Positions 25,718-33,029 are shown, counted from the stretch's first letter. The stretch: 64,000 nt of DNA from Planococcus halotolerans (GCF_003289955.1 NZ_QLZR01000005.1:124001-188000), one strand, 5' to 3'. Notes: generated by a model from the sequence alone, not told the origin. Translations and numbers: made by a program.

Positions 25718-25757
25718 AAAAAAGAGACGGTGAGGATTACCCTCGCCGTCTCTTCTT
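25718..25757. terminator. Bidirectional terminator
   Basis: GAGACGGTGAGG (25724-25735) pairs with CCTCGCCGTCTC (25741-25752); A-run on the left, T-rich on the right. It serves the cad operon and the small minus-strand gene that ends at 25758. Confidence 0.88.
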
Positions 25758-25913
25758 CTATACGCCTTTCCTACCGGAAATCAAGTTAACGATTAGAATG
25801 ATTGCTGCTACGATTAATAGTAGGTGAATTAATCCGCCTGCTACGTCCATTAAAAATCCGATAAGCCAAATTGCTAAAATAACTACAAGAATAATCCATA
25901 AAATACGAGCCAT
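25758..25913 (-). CDS. Small two-helix membrane protein, Lmo0937 type
   Basis: A 51-residue protein found by reading the minus strand. It begins MARILWIILVVILAIWLIG and ends NLISGRKGV. Two hydrophobic helices flank a GGLIHLLL motif, as in the Lmo0937 family of short membrane proteins common in Firmicutes. The ribosome site is GGTGAG, 5 bp before ATG. Upstream is a sigma-B-like promoter; the Listeria homologue is, as I recall, sigma-B dependent. Function unknown, presumed envelope stress. Confidence 0.88.
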   Translation of the reverse strand: MARILWIILVVILAIWLIGFLMDVAGGLIHLLLIVAAIILIVNLISGRKGV

Positions 25914-25949
25914 GTGTTCTCACCGACCTTTCTGCTTAGATAGTAATAT

Positions 25950-25975
25950 GTACCCTCAAAAAATACACCGCAAAC
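25950..25975 (-). promoter_or_regulatory. Sigma-B-like promoter of the Lmo0937-type gene
   Basis: On the minus strand GTTTGC, a 14-bp spacer and GGGTAC. Matches to GTTTAA/GGGTAT are 4 of 6 and 5 of 6. Confidence 0.5.
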
Positions 25976-26077
25976 CTTTCGCGGAAGAAAACTGTATTAA
26001 GTGTCAGCAAGGCTAAGTTGTTCACAGGGTGAGGGTATAGTAAACTTAAGGTTAGCTACGTTAGGGAGGAACGAAAT

Positions 26078-26500
26078 TTGCCTACTCCAAGTATGGAAGA
26101 CCATATTGAAATCATATACTCATTAATAGAGCAGAAAGGCTATGCCCGTGTTTCGGATATAGCCGAGGCGTTATCCGTGCTGCCGTCATCGGTGACAAAA
26201 ATGGTGCAGAAACTGGATAAGGACGGCTATCTGATTTATGAACGCTACCGGGGGCTGGTATTAACGCCACAAGGACAGAAATTAGGGAAACGGCTGGTTA
26301 AAAGACACGATCTGCTGGAACAGTTTTTGCGGTTGATCGGTGTCGAGGAGGAACGCATCTATAATGATGTGGAAGGAATTGAACACCATTTAAGCTGGAA
26401 TTCCATTAATCGTATTGCTGACCTTGTACAAGTACTTGAGGAAAACCCGCAACTGATCGAAATGCTGGAAAAACTTAAAAATGAAGAAAAGAATAGTTAA
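26078..26500 (+). CDS. mntR: Manganese-responsive transcriptional regulator MntR
   Basis: A DtxR-family metalloregulator of 140 residues that represses manganese uptake (and can activate efflux) when Mn is sufficient. It reads almost as Bacillus Mnt[12 protein letters not shown] supplies Asp8 and Glu11, and the helix-turn-helix is [13 protein letters not shown]. The dimer and metal region is [14 protein letters not shown] and [13 protein letters not shown] with the His and Glu ligands. The start is TTG 26078, 7 bp after AGGGAGGA. No manganese transporter gene is in the window. It is followed after 20 bp by the cvfB-type gene. Confidence 0.95.
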   Translation: MPTPSMEDHIEIIYSLIEQKGYARVSDIAEALSVLPSSVTKMVQKLDKDGYLIYERYRGLVLTPQGQKLGKRLVKRHDLLEQFLRLIGVEEERIYNDVEGIEHHLSWNSINRIADLVQVLEENPQLIEMLEKLKNEEKNS

Positions 26501-26520
26501 ACGAAACAGGAGGTTTCATT

Positions 26521-27384
26521 ATGGCATTGCATCCAGGTGAAAAAGCAGTATTACAAATTAAAGACCGGTCGGGTTCCCAGTGGATCTTATCAGATGGTTC
26601 AGGTGATGAAGTTCTGATGAACGAGTCGGAAATCGAAGAAGGCCGTGAAATAGGAGAAGAAATTGAAGTTTTCCTTTACCGCAACCGCCAAGGTGGCATT
26701 TCAGCAACACCTATGATTCCGCATATTTTGCCTAGCGTTTATGGCTGGGCGAAAGTGTTGAAAGTCTCTAAGCGCGAAGGAGCGGTAGTGGATATCGGCA
26801 CTACACGCGAAGTTTATTTATTGCCGGCAGACTTGCCGCAATTTGAAGAACTATGGCCACAACAAGGCGACCACATTTTCATGACGATCCGGACAGACCG
26901 TTACGGCGATTTATATGGACGCCTGGCAACGGAAGAAAAGGTCAACGAATTGTATGTTGAAGCGCCGACGTCTGTCTATAATCAGGATTTGAAAGCGCGG
27001 GCTTATCGCTTGCTGCCAGTGGGCACATTCATGATCTCCGTTCCGGAAATGTACCGGATTTTTGTTCACGAAACTGAGCGCGAAGAAGAACCGCGCCTCG
27101 GTGAAGAAAAAACAGTGCGCATCATCGGAGTGAAAGATGACGGTACTTTAAACGGCTCGCTGCTGCCGCGTAAACAGGAGCGCTTGTCGGATGATGCAGA
27201 AACAATTATGCGTTATTTAACTGAATCAGGCGGCCAAATGCCATTCGGTGATAAATCTTCACCTGAAGAAATCCAGGAAATGTTCGGCATGAGCAAAGCT
27301 GCATTCAAACGTGCTTTGGGCCGACTTTACAAAGATCGCCGTATTGTACAAGAAGACGGCTGGACCAAACTTCAGCAGCATTAA
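26521..27384 (+). CDS. CvfB/YitL-type S1-domain RNA-binding protein
   Basis: A 287-residue cytosolic protein made of successive S1-like beta-barrels and a C-terminal winged helix, the architecture of S. aureus CvfB and B. subtilis YitL. Visible landmarks are LPSVYGWAKVLKV, GAVVDIGTTREVYL and DRYGDLYGRLA in the S1 repeats, and the winged helix PEEIQEMFGMSKAAFKRALG near the end. CvfB binds RNA and affects virulence gene expression in staphylococci; the role here is unknown. ATG 26521 follows AGGAGG. Spacing suggests co-transcription with mntR. Confidence 0.9.
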   Translation: MALHPGEKAVLQIKDRSGSQWILSDGSGDEVLMNESEIEEGREIGEEIEVFLYRNRQGGISATPMIPHILPSVYGWAKVLKVSKREGAVVDIGTTREVYLLPADLPQFEELWPQQGDHIFMTIRTDRYGDLYGRLATEEKVNELYVEAPTSVYNQDLKARAYRLLPVGTFMISVPEMYRIFVHETEREEEPRLGEEKTVRIIGVKDDGTLNGSLLPRKQERLSDDAETIMRYLTESGGQMPFGDKSSPEEIQEMFGMSKAAFKRALGRLYKDRRIVQEDGWTKLQQH

Positions 27385-27436
27385 TGCAACCTTTCTGAAG
27401 CAGATTCGTATTATTTCTATGAAAGGGGCTAAAAAG

Positions 27437-28321
27437 ATGAAGAAATTGATAGCAACTATAGCAATGATTTTAATGGTATCGACGCTCATTCCTTCTTGGG
27501 CTGCAGCAAATGTCGGCATCAATGAAAAATACGGAGTACCGATTGTAGTATACGGAGGCAACCTCTCTGAAGACGAAAAAGCAAGTGTCGCTGAAAGCCT
27601 GAGTGTTGAAGAAGAGGCTGAAGTGGAAGAAATCGAAGTCACTGGGGAAGACCTTGTCACTTATATCAAAGACGGGGACGCGCGTGCGCGTATGTTTTCT
27701 TCAGCAAAAATTACACGTAAAGATGAAGGCGAAGGCCTGGTCATCCAAATCGTAACACCGGATAACATTACACAAGTAACGACGGAAATGTATGCCAATG
27801 CGATGCTGACGGCAGGAATCGAGAATGCGACAGTCGAAGTTGCCGCACCAAAACCGGTAACTGGCCACTCAGCACTTGTAGGTATATACAAAGCCTATGA
27901 AGTGAACGGCGAACAATTGGATCCTGAACGGACAGACGTCGCAAACGATGAACTTGAAGTAGCGACTGAACTCGCTGAAGACGTAGACGAAGCGAAAGTA
28001 AGTGAGTTGCTGACAGAAATCAAAAAGCAGATTGCTGAACAGAATCCTGCTTCACGCGAAGATGTTGAACAGATTGTAGAAGAGCAATTGTCGAAGCTGC
28101 AAATCGAATTGAGCCCGGAAGACCGTCAATTATTGATCGATCTGATGGACCGGATCCGCCAATTGGATATCGACTTTTCCCAATGGTCGACTCAACTTGA
28201 AGATTTAAGCAAAACGATTGAAGACAAGATCGGCACAATCGTCAACGACGAAGGATTCTGGAACAGCGTCAAAGAATTCTTCAGAAACCTGGCGAACACT
28301 GTGCGTTCATGGTTCAACTAA
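27437..28321 (+). CDS. YpuA-like secreted protein (DUF1002)
   Basis: A 294-residue protein with a signal peptide (KKLIATIAMILMVSTLIPS, cleavage near AAA) and a DUF1002 body as in B. subtilis YpuA. Family landmarks are VVYGGNLSEDEKASV, ITQVTTEMYANAMLTAGI and VTGHSALVGIYKAYE. The second half is acidic and helical (residues about 160-270). ATG 27437 has AAAGGGGC 8 bp upstream; the longer frame starting at 27311 runs inside the preceding gene. Function unknown, extracellular. A terminator follows. Confidence 0.9.
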   Translation: MKKLIATIAMILMVSTLIPSWAAANVGINEKYGVPIVVYGGNLSEDEKASVAESLSVEEEAEVEEIEVTGEDLVTYIKDGDARARMFSSAKITRKDEGEGLVIQIVTPDNITQVTTEMYANAMLTAGIENATVEVAAPKPVTGHSALVGIYKAYEVNGEQLDPERTDVANDELEVATELAEDVDEAKVSELLTEIKKQIAEQNPASREDVEQIVEEQLSKLQIELSPEDRQLLIDLMDRIRQLDIDFSQWSTQLEDLSKTIEDKIGTIVNDEGFWNSVKEFFRNLANTVRSWFN

Positions 28322-28333
28322 TCTAATTTGAAA

Positions 28334-28365
28334 ATGCGGACAGCCGAGGCTGTTCGCTTTTTTAT
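28334..28365 (+). terminator. Terminator of the ypuA-like gene
   Basis: GCGGACAGCC, loop GAG, GCTGTTCGC, then six T residues. Confidence 0.88.
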
Positions 28366-28383
28366 TGTAAATTATTTGTAATC

Positions 28384-28546
28384 GATATTACGCAAAACAC
28401 CTTCGCTTTCCTGGGGGCTTGCGATGAGCTAACTCAGACTCGTTCCACTTCGTCCGAGTGGATCTCAGCACTTCGCTAGAAACAGAGTTGGCAAACCAAC
28501 TCTGTTTCTAATCCCCTGGGAGTCTTCGCTGTTTTGCTCCATATCT
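28384..28546 (+). repeat. Family-2 hairpin repeat, copy 2 (long form)
   Basis: A 163-bp element with ends GATATTACGCAAAACACC and GCTGTTTTGCTCCATATC, inverted relative to copy 1 at 14750-14878. Shared internal blocks are GAGCTAACTC, CTTCGTCCGAGTGGATCTCAGCACTTCGCT and CCTGGGAGTCT. It differs by an added perfect-stem hairpin AGAAACAGAGTTGG/CCAACTCTGTTTCT (about 28478-28510). Confidence 0.88.
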
Positions 28547-28630
28547 TTAGATTGCTTTATATTTAAGAAATTCGCTTCAGTTTATTTCAAGTAAAGAAGG
28601 GGATACCTTACTTCAGAATACCATCAAAAT

Positions 28631-28745
28631 GAAGTGACAGACGGTGACTCCTGCGGGAGCAAGAGCGTGTCCTGAGACCCCGCAAGAGCGAAGCGATGAG
28701 GAGGCTTAGGCCGCTCCCCGCGGAAAGCATCCGTCTAAAACGGAA
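28631..28745. repeat. Family-3 hairpin repeat
   Basis: CAGACGGTGACTCCTGCGGG at the left pairs with CCCGCGGAAAGCATCCGTCT at the right (28638-28736). The internal CTGAGACCCCGCAAGAGCG and GATGAGGAGGCTTAGG blocks match a short repeat that I recall as widespread in intergenic DNA of Bacillaceae. No coding frame. With the family-2 element it fills the 574-bp gap before mhqO. Confidence 0.8.
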
Positions 28746-28821
28746 TGAATATAGAAAAAGATGCTTTTTATGTAGAAAGATCTAAAGTTGAAATTACTGC
28801 TTATAAAAGCAAGCCATTTTC

Positions 28822-28850
28822 TTGCTGGTGTGCGTTGGGAATGTTATTAT
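28822..28850 (+). promoter_or_regulatory. Sigma-A promoter of the mhqO-like gene
   Basis: TTGCTG (28822-28827), 17-bp spacer, TATTAT (28845-28850); the transcription start would fall at the left edge of the operator that follows. Confidence 0.7.
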
Positions 28851-28858
28851 TTAATTAA

Positions 28859-28876
28859 TATCTCGAATTCGAGATA
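28859..28876 (+). promoter_or_regulatory. MhqR-type operator (perfect palindrome)
   Basis: TATCTCGAATTCGAGATA is an 18-bp perfect palindrome immediately after the -10 box, matching the inverted repeat known to me for the Bacillus quinone repressor MhqR. Related sites lie at 15555-15572 and 12129-12146. Confidence 0.85.
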
Positions 28877-28895
28877 ATTAGAGGAGGCATTTATT

Positions 28896-29867
28896 ATGAA
28901 ATTGGAAGGCATCCATCACGTTTCAGCAATTACGGCCAATGCAGATAAAAACCATGATTTCTTTACGCGGATTCTCGGCATGCGACTGGTGAAAAAGAGC
29001 GTCAACCAGGATTCAACGTCCTCTTATCATTTATTTTATGCAGATGCAGTAGGTACGCCGGGGACAGACATGACGTATTTCGATATACCGATGGCCGGGC
29101 GCACTTATCCTGGCGTTTCGAGCATCAGCAATACCTCTTTCCGTGTGAAAAGTGAGGAAGCATTGCAGTACTGGTTGAAGCGTTTTGAGGAATTTCAGGT
29201 GCCGCACGGTGAAATCCGTGAAAGATTCGATCGCCAGACTTTGGAATTTGAAGACTTTGAAGGTTCCCGCTTAATGCTGACCGTTGACAACGGCAGAGGC
29301 ATTGAGTACGGCATTCCCTGGACAAAAGCCGGAGTTCCGGAAGAATATGCGATTGTCGGTTTGGGAAATGTGCGGCTGACTGTCCGTAAAAAAGATCGGA
29401 CGGCAACTGTATTGACGGAAATTATGGGCTTCGAGGAAATCGGTTCCTATCCATCGGAAGTTGATGGAATGGAAGATATTTTTGTCTATTCGACAGGAAA
29501 AGGCGGTCCTGCCGGCGAAGTACATGTAGAGGAACGTCCGGATCTTCCGCCGGAACGTCCTGGACGCGGAAGTGTTCATCATGTTGCATTTCGGGTAAAG
29601 ACTTTTGAAGAGTACAGCAAATGGAATAAATATTTACGTGAAAACGGATTTATGACTTCAGGGGAAGTCGATCGGTATTACTTTAAAGCCATCTATTTCC
29701 GGGAGCCGAACGGTATTCTATTTGAGCTTTCCACGGATGAACCGGGTTTTGCGACAGATGAACCATTGGAAAGTTTAGGGGAAGAACTGGCTTTGCCGCC
29801 ATTCCTGGAGCCAAAAAGAGCTGAAATAGAAGCGTCGTTGCGTCCGTTGAGTATTAATAAGCATTAA
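28896..29867 (+). CDS. mhqO: Ring-cleaving dioxygenase, MhqO/MhqA type
   Basis: A vicinal-oxygen-chelate (glyoxalase-fold) dioxygenase of 323 residues with two paired modules. Metal-ligand regions are GIHHVSAITANA at the N terminus, GSVHHVAFRVKTF about residue 225 and FREPNGILFELSTDEPG about residue 270. Relatives in Bacillus are induced by hydroquinones and thiol-reactive electrophiles and are thought to open the ring of quinone-type compounds. The perfect MhqR-like operator at its promoter supports the same role. ATG 28896 follows AGAGGAGG. A small GNAT-like gene follows after 16 bp. Confidence 0.93.
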   Translation: MKLEGIHHVSAITANADKNHDFFTRILGMRLVKKSVNQDSTSSYHLFYADAVGTPGTDMTYFDIPMAGRTYPGVSSISNTSFRVKSEEALQYWLKRFEEFQVPHGEIRERFDRQTLEFEDFEGSRLMLTVDNGRGIEYGIPWTKAGVPEEYAIVGLGNVRLTVRKKDRTATVLTEIMGFEEIGSYPSEVDGMEDIFVYSTGKGGPAGEVHVEERPDLPPERPGRGSVHHVAFRVKTFEEYSKWNKYLRENGFMTSGEVDRYYFKAIYFREPNGILFELSTDEPGFATDEPLESLGEELALPPFLEPKRAEIEASLRPLSINKH

Positions 29868-29883
29868 TCGAGGAGGATGAAAG

Positions 29884-30165
29884 ATGGATTTTAAAATGGT
29901 GGAGCTTGGCCAGGATGAATTTGCATTCCGCAATGAAGATAATGGAACGGTCAATGGTGAAATCACTTGGACTCAAATGGCCGACGTTATGGTTGTGGAA
30001 CATACTTTTGTAAATGAAAATATGCGCAACCAGGGACTGGCGAAAAAGCTGGTTGACCGCGCAGTCGAATATGCCCGTGAAAATGAATACAAAATCGAGC
30101 CGGTCTGCTCTTATGTAGCGACCGTCTTTGATCGCTATGATGAATATGAGGACGTTAAAGTGTAA
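29884..30165 (+). CDS. Small GNAT-like protein, YjdJ type
   Basis: A 93-residue minimal GNAT-like fold (YjdJ/PF14542 type). It has the acetyl-CoA loop ENMRNQGLAKKLVDRAVEYA and the ending KIEPVCSYVATVFDRY typical of this family, whose members are much shorter than normal GNATs. The target is unknown. ATG 29884 follows GAGGAGG, and the 16-bp spacing places it in an operon with mhqO. Its stop is followed by family-1 repeat copy F and then a terminator. Confidence 0.9.
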   Translation: MDFKMVELGQDEFAFRNEDNGTVNGEITWTQMADVMVVEHTFVNENMRNQGLAKKLVDRAVEYARENEYKIEPVCSYVATVFDRYDEYEDVKV

Positions 30166-30169
30166 AAGC

Positions 30170-30293
30170 AGAAAAGCGACAGTGCCCGTTAAGCTCTGCA
30201 AGGCATAAGACAGGCCAGCAGAGTGGCGTTCTTTGCCACGGCAACTGGATTGGCTTATGACCCGAAGAGCTGGGCCACTGGAGCCTAGACAAG
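30170..30293 (+). repeat. Family-1 palindromic repeat, copy F
   Basis: A 124-bp copy in sense orientation behind the small GNAT gene: it begins AGAAAAGCGACAGTGCCCG four bases after the TAA and ends GGAGCCTAGACAA. Nested pairs are AGCTCT/AGAGCT, CATAAG/CTTATG and an apical GTGGC-gttcttt-GCCAC. A terminator begins 7 bp later. Confidence 0.92.
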
Positions 30294-30298
30294 TAAAC

Positions 30299-30343
30299 AC
30301 AAAAAAGCAATCCGCCATTTATATGGTTTGGATTGCTTTTTCT
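30299..30343. terminator. Bidirectional terminator
   Basis: AAAAAGCAATCC pairs with GGATTGCTTTTT (to 30341) around a 16-nt loop that can pair further. It ends both the mhqO transcript and the minus-strand small-peptide transcript. Confidence 0.88.
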
Positions 30344-30368
30344 ATATTTCAGTTATGTAGTTTTTCAT
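30342..30368 (-). CDS. Possible 8-residue micro-ORF
   Basis: On the minus strand an ATG with a perfect GGAGGT five bases upstream opens MKNYITEI and stops 27 bp later, just before the terminator. It would be the second frame of the transcript that encodes the 32-residue peptide. The ribosome site is strong but the product is tiny, so coding status is doubtful. Confidence 0.3.
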   Translation of the reverse strand: MKNYITEI

Positions 30369-30384
30369 AACTACCTCCAATTTC

Positions 30385-30483
30385 TTATAGGAATGTCATA
30401 AGGAATACGATACCAGTTAAAATTGAAGCTCCACCTACACCGTACATGAAATCTGATTGGCTAAATACTAAGTTTTTTTCCAT
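30385..30483 (-). CDS. Small hydrophobic peptide, unrecognised
   Basis: A 32-residue frame on the minus strand beginning MEKNLVFSQSDFMYGVGG and ending in a single hydrophobic helix (ASILTGIVFLMTFL). GAGAGGGG lies 9 bp before ATG. A sigma-B-like promoter (GTTTAG, 13 bp, GGGTAT) lies about 50 bp upstream and a terminator about 45 bp downstream, giving a complete small transcription unit. I do not recognise the family; a membrane stress peptide is one possibility. Confidence 0.65.
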   Translation of the reverse strand: MEKNLVFSQSDFMYGVGGASILTGIVFLMTFL

Positions 30484-30532
30484 TTTATAGAACCCCTCTC
30501 AAATGTTTGTAATATTGTTTGTTACTAAATAA

Positions 30533-30557
30533 ATACCCGGCTGAAAGCAATCTAAAC
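30533..30557 (-). promoter_or_regulatory. Sigma-B-like promoter of the 32-residue peptide gene
   Basis: On the minus strand GTTTAG (30557-30552), 13-bp spacer, GGGTAT (30538-30533): 11 of 12 consensus bases. Confidence 0.65.
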
Positions 30558-30658
30558 ATGTTTTAGCATTTTTTTTCAGGGAATCTTATCTATGGAACAA
30601 TTTTTCTGTATGCCGTATCGAAAAGTGCTGCGGCTGCAAATAAGAGGGAGGTAGTTAG

Positions 30659-31297
30659 ATGAATAATGGAACAATCAGCAGGACAGGAGAAAGAGTCCTC
30701 GGTATAATCGGAATTGTATTTAACATTATTACGATCATCTTATTGGCATGGTTGATCACTAGTATCAGCGGTCTGGAAGGTACGGCCGAGTTTGAGGAGT
30801 TTCAGCAGGAAATTATGAACGACCCTGCTTTTGAAGGAAGTCCTGAAGAAGCCCAAATGGTTGTTGACTTCATCATGGAAGGTACCGGTGTATTCGGCTG
30901 GGCCCTTGTTGCATTGCTTGCACTCAGCACCATTTTAGCAATCGTGGCTCTTATTAATTTGAAGAAAACCAGCAATGCAAGCCTTGCAGGCATATTCTTC
31001 ATACTTGCCGGTCTGTTGGCAGGCGTCCTGTCGCTGACATCGATTCTATTCTATATTGCTGCAATTATGTGCTTCGTACGCAAACCGCCGATGCGCGATG
31101 ATGAATTGCATAGAAGAGATGACGGTGCTTACCGCGATGACAAAATCCGCAGAACGGATGATTCGCTTTCCCGTGAAGATAATGTCCGAAGAACGGATGA
31201 GCCTGTACATCGCGAAGATGAAGTTCGCAGAACAGACGACACAGTCCGCCGCGATAGTACGCGCCGCGACGATGATACACCTTACCGTCCACTATAG
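30659..31297 (+). CDS. DUF4064-type membrane protein with charged repeat tail
   Basis: A 212-residue protein. Residues 1-145 resemble DUF4064 proteins: four predicted membrane helices with an extracellular acidic loop (GLEGTAEFEEFQQEI...) after the first. Residues about 146-212 form a hydrophilic tail of three 12-13-residue repeats beginning RRTD (RRTDDSLSREDNV, RRTDEPVHREDEV, RRTDDTVRRDST), encoded by near-repeating 39-bp units at about 31150-31262. The tail's mixed Arg/Asp charge suggests a disordered cytoplasmic region. ATG 30659 follows GAGGGAGGTAG. Repeat copy G begins at the stop codon. Function unknown. Confidence 0.82.
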   Translation: MNNGTISRTGERVLGIIGIVFNIITIILLAWLITSISGLEGTAEFEEFQQEIMNDPAFEGSPEEAQMVVDFIMEGTGVFGWALVALLALSTILAIVALINLKKTSNASLAGIFFILAGLLAGVLSLTSILFYIAAIMCFVRKPPMRDDELHRRDDGAYRDDKIRRTDDSLSREDNVRRTDEPVHREDEVRRTDDTVRRDSTRRDDDTPYRPL

Positions 31298-31479
31298 AAA
31301 AGCGGAAACGGCCGCTCAGCTAAGAGTTGGACGAAGGAAGTTCGGCCGACTCTTTGCGACGAAGCTAGCGCAGCGATGCAGGAGCACTGTAAGTTCAATC
31401 TAGGCGACAGAGGGAAGTTTCAGCCGCCTAGCCAGTGAGGCTTACGACTCGAGGAGTTGGCCGTTGAAGTCTAGACAAA
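31297..31479 (+). repeat. Family-1 palindromic repeat, copy G (long form)
   Basis: A 183-bp long-form copy in sense orientation; its first bases (TAGAAAAGCGG) include the stop codon of the DUF4064 gene. It contains the internal module CTTTGCGACGAAGCTAGCGC...GGAGC (31352-31385) shared with copies C, H and J. It ends GAAGTCTAGACAAAG and is followed 2 bp later by a terminator. Confidence 0.9.
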
Positions 31480-31481
31480 GA

Positions 31482-31513
31482 AAAGCACCTGCTCATAGAG
31501 CGGGTGCTTTCAA
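31482..31513. terminator. Bidirectional terminator overlapping a gene end
   Basis: AAAGCACCTGCTC pairs with GCGGGTGCTTT around ATA. It ends the DUF4064 transcript and overlaps the last codons and stop of the convergent GNAT gene. Confidence 0.85.
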
Positions 31514-31984
31514 ATTGTAAACATATTTGGCTGTCTGCAACGGGTGGCCTTCAAATAGCTCTTCAAACTCTTCCACAAACTCAAAGCCGTTCGATTCATA
31601 AAAGCTGCGGCCTTTTTTGTTTTCACTTTCCACATAGACAAAAAGATTTGAACCGTCGAGTAAATAAGTCAAACCGCTGTCGAGCAGTTTTTTTCCATAG
31701 CCGTGACGCTGGTGTTCAGGTTTTAAATACAATGCAATCAATTCAGCGTCTCCGTCATCATCGAGTTTCGTGAAATTGGCAAAGCCAATAGGTTCACCTT
31801 CATGTTCCGCTAAAAGAAGAATCGTTTTTTTCAGGCGCATTTCCATCATTGGGACGGAATAGGATTTATCTAAGAAACTTTGCTGTATATTCACCGGGAT
31901 TATGTCTTGGTAAGTGTCATTCCAACTGATATGGGCAATTTCCTGAACAGCTGTAATATCTTTGGATGTACCTGTGCGAATCAT
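31493..31984 (-). CDS. GNAT family N-acetyltransferase
   Basis: A single-domain GNAT of 163 residues. The acetyl-CoA loop is LIALYLKPEHQRHGYGKKLL, and the C-terminal signature is ESENKKGRSFYESNGFEF. The N-terminal ITAVQEIAHISWNDTYQDI is typical of the branch often annotated as amino-group acetyltransferases with unknown acceptors. ATG 31984 has GAGGTGAT 5 bp upstream. The coding end (NLKAPAL) is also the stem of the shared terminator. Confidence 0.9.
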   Translation of the reverse strand: MIRTGTSKDITAVQEIAHISWNDTYQDIIPVNIQQSFLDKSYSVPMMEMRLKKTILLLAEHEGEPIGFANFTKLDDDGDAELIALYLKPEHQRHGYGKKLLDSGLTYLLDGSNLFVYVESENKKGRSFYESNGFEFVEEFEELFEGHPLQTAKYVYNLKAPAL

Positions 31985-32078
31985 GCAATCACCTCGGAAA
32001 TTCTTTTCGTCATCATATCAAAATTCCCCCTGAATAGCCACTGTTGTGGAATAATAGAGACTAAAGGAGTGAGTGGAA

Positions 32079-32546
32079 TTGACTTGGAAAATTGCTGATT
32101 TTAATGAACTGGCTGCAGCAGAACTCTATGAAATGCTGAAGCTGCGTGTGGATGTTTTTGTAGTTGAGCAAAATTGCCCGTATCCTGAACTGGACGGGCT
32201 GGATCAGAAATCGGTCCATTTGGCATATAGGGAGAATGGAAAGATTCTTGCTTATTCACGGCTCGTTCCGGGGGAACTTAAATACGGCGTGCCTTCTATC
32301 GGCCGGGTGATTGTCAGTCCCGATGCAAGAGGACGCGGACTTGCGCGGGAGTTGATGCGTAAAAGCATCGATTTTATTTTCAATGAATGGCAGCCGGAAG
32401 AGATCCGATTGCAGGGACAAGTCTATTTACAGGAATTCTATCAATCATTCGGCTTTGACCCGATATCAGACGTTTATGATGAAGACGGCATTCCGCATGT
32501 GGATATGAGGCTGGATAAAAGGGGTAGTCCGAACACCTCCAGATAG
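32079..32546 (+). CDS. ElaA-type GNAT acetyltransferase
   Basis: A 155-residue ElaA-family GNAT. Signatures are LYEMLKLRVDVFVVEQNCPY, the acyl-CoA loop IVSPDARGRGLARELM, LQGQVYLQEFYQSFGF and the C-terminal DEDGIPHVDM. The acceptor is unknown. Three starts are possible; TTG 32079 gives the best spacing (9 bp) from AAAGGAG and the usual N terminus M-T-W, whereas GTG 32073 is too close. It is divergent from the preceding GNAT gene. Confidence 0.9.
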   Translation: MTWKIADFNELAAAELYEMLKLRVDVFVVEQNCPYPELDGLDQKSVHLAYRENGKILAYSRLVPGELKYGVPSIGRVIVSPDARGRGLARELMRKSIDFIFNEWQPEEIRLQGQVYLQEFYQSFGFDPISDVYDEDGIPHVDMRLDKRGSPNTSR

Positions 32547-32570
32547 ATTAAATAAAATGAATAAGGGTAT
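32546..32570 (+). promoter_or_regulatory. Sigma-B-like promoter of the YtxH-like gene
   Basis: GATTAA (32546-32551), 13-bp spacer, GGGTAT (32565-32570): 11 of 12 consensus bases. It starts at the stop codon of the ElaA gene. Confidence 0.6.
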
Positions 32571-32608
32571 ATATTATAGAAGACATCAATTCGCGGAGGA
32601 GTGGTCAA

Positions 32609-32995
32609 ATGGCAAAGGGAAAAGGCAGAGGCTTGTTATTGGCGGGGCTTGCAGTAGGTGCGTATACTTACTTCAAAAACCCGGAAAATCGTGAAAAAGC
32701 GACATTGGCTTTCAATAATACGAAAGAGAAGGTGAATTCATATATGGAATCACAAAACTTGGATGACAATAAAAAAACAGCGCATGACGGATCAAAGCCG
32801 CAGGAACCACGTGAAAACAAGATGGTTTCAGAAGGCGCGCCGACTTCGGTGCAGTATTACAATGAAGAAGAGCAGCAAGAAGATGGCACAAATGAAGAAA
32901 AAACAAAATTATCACCGAACGATACAAGCAAGGAAAAAGCGGAAGACACCGAATCCGTGTCTCCTGAAACAAAATTAAATACCGACAATATCTAA
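32609..32995 (+). CDS. YtxH-like small stress protein
   Basis: A 128-residue protein. Residues 8-22 form a short hydrophobic Gly/Ala-rich helix (GLLLAGLAVGAYTYF) followed by KNPENREKATLAFNNTKEKV, which resembles YtxH/YhaH-type proteins. The remaining 75 residues are highly acidic and low in complexity (NEEEQQEDGTNEEKTK), probably disordered. Bacillus YtxH is part of the general stress response; the sigma-B-like promoter here agrees. ATG 32609 follows GGAGGAG. A terminator follows at the stop. Confidence 0.75.
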   Translation: MAKGKGRGLLLAGLAVGAYTYFKNPENREKATLAFNNTKEKVNSYMESQNLDDNKKTAHDGSKPQEPRENKMVSEGAPTSVQYYNEEEQQEDGTNEEKTKLSPNDTSKEKAEDTESVSPETKLNTDNI

Positions 32996-33029
32996 AAGGG
33001 TGGTCCGTGGACCACCCTTTATTTTTATT
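32995..33029 (+). terminator. Terminator of the YtxH-like gene
   Basis: AAAGGGTGGTCC, loop GT, GGACCACCCTTT, then ATTTTTATTT. Confidence 0.9.
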
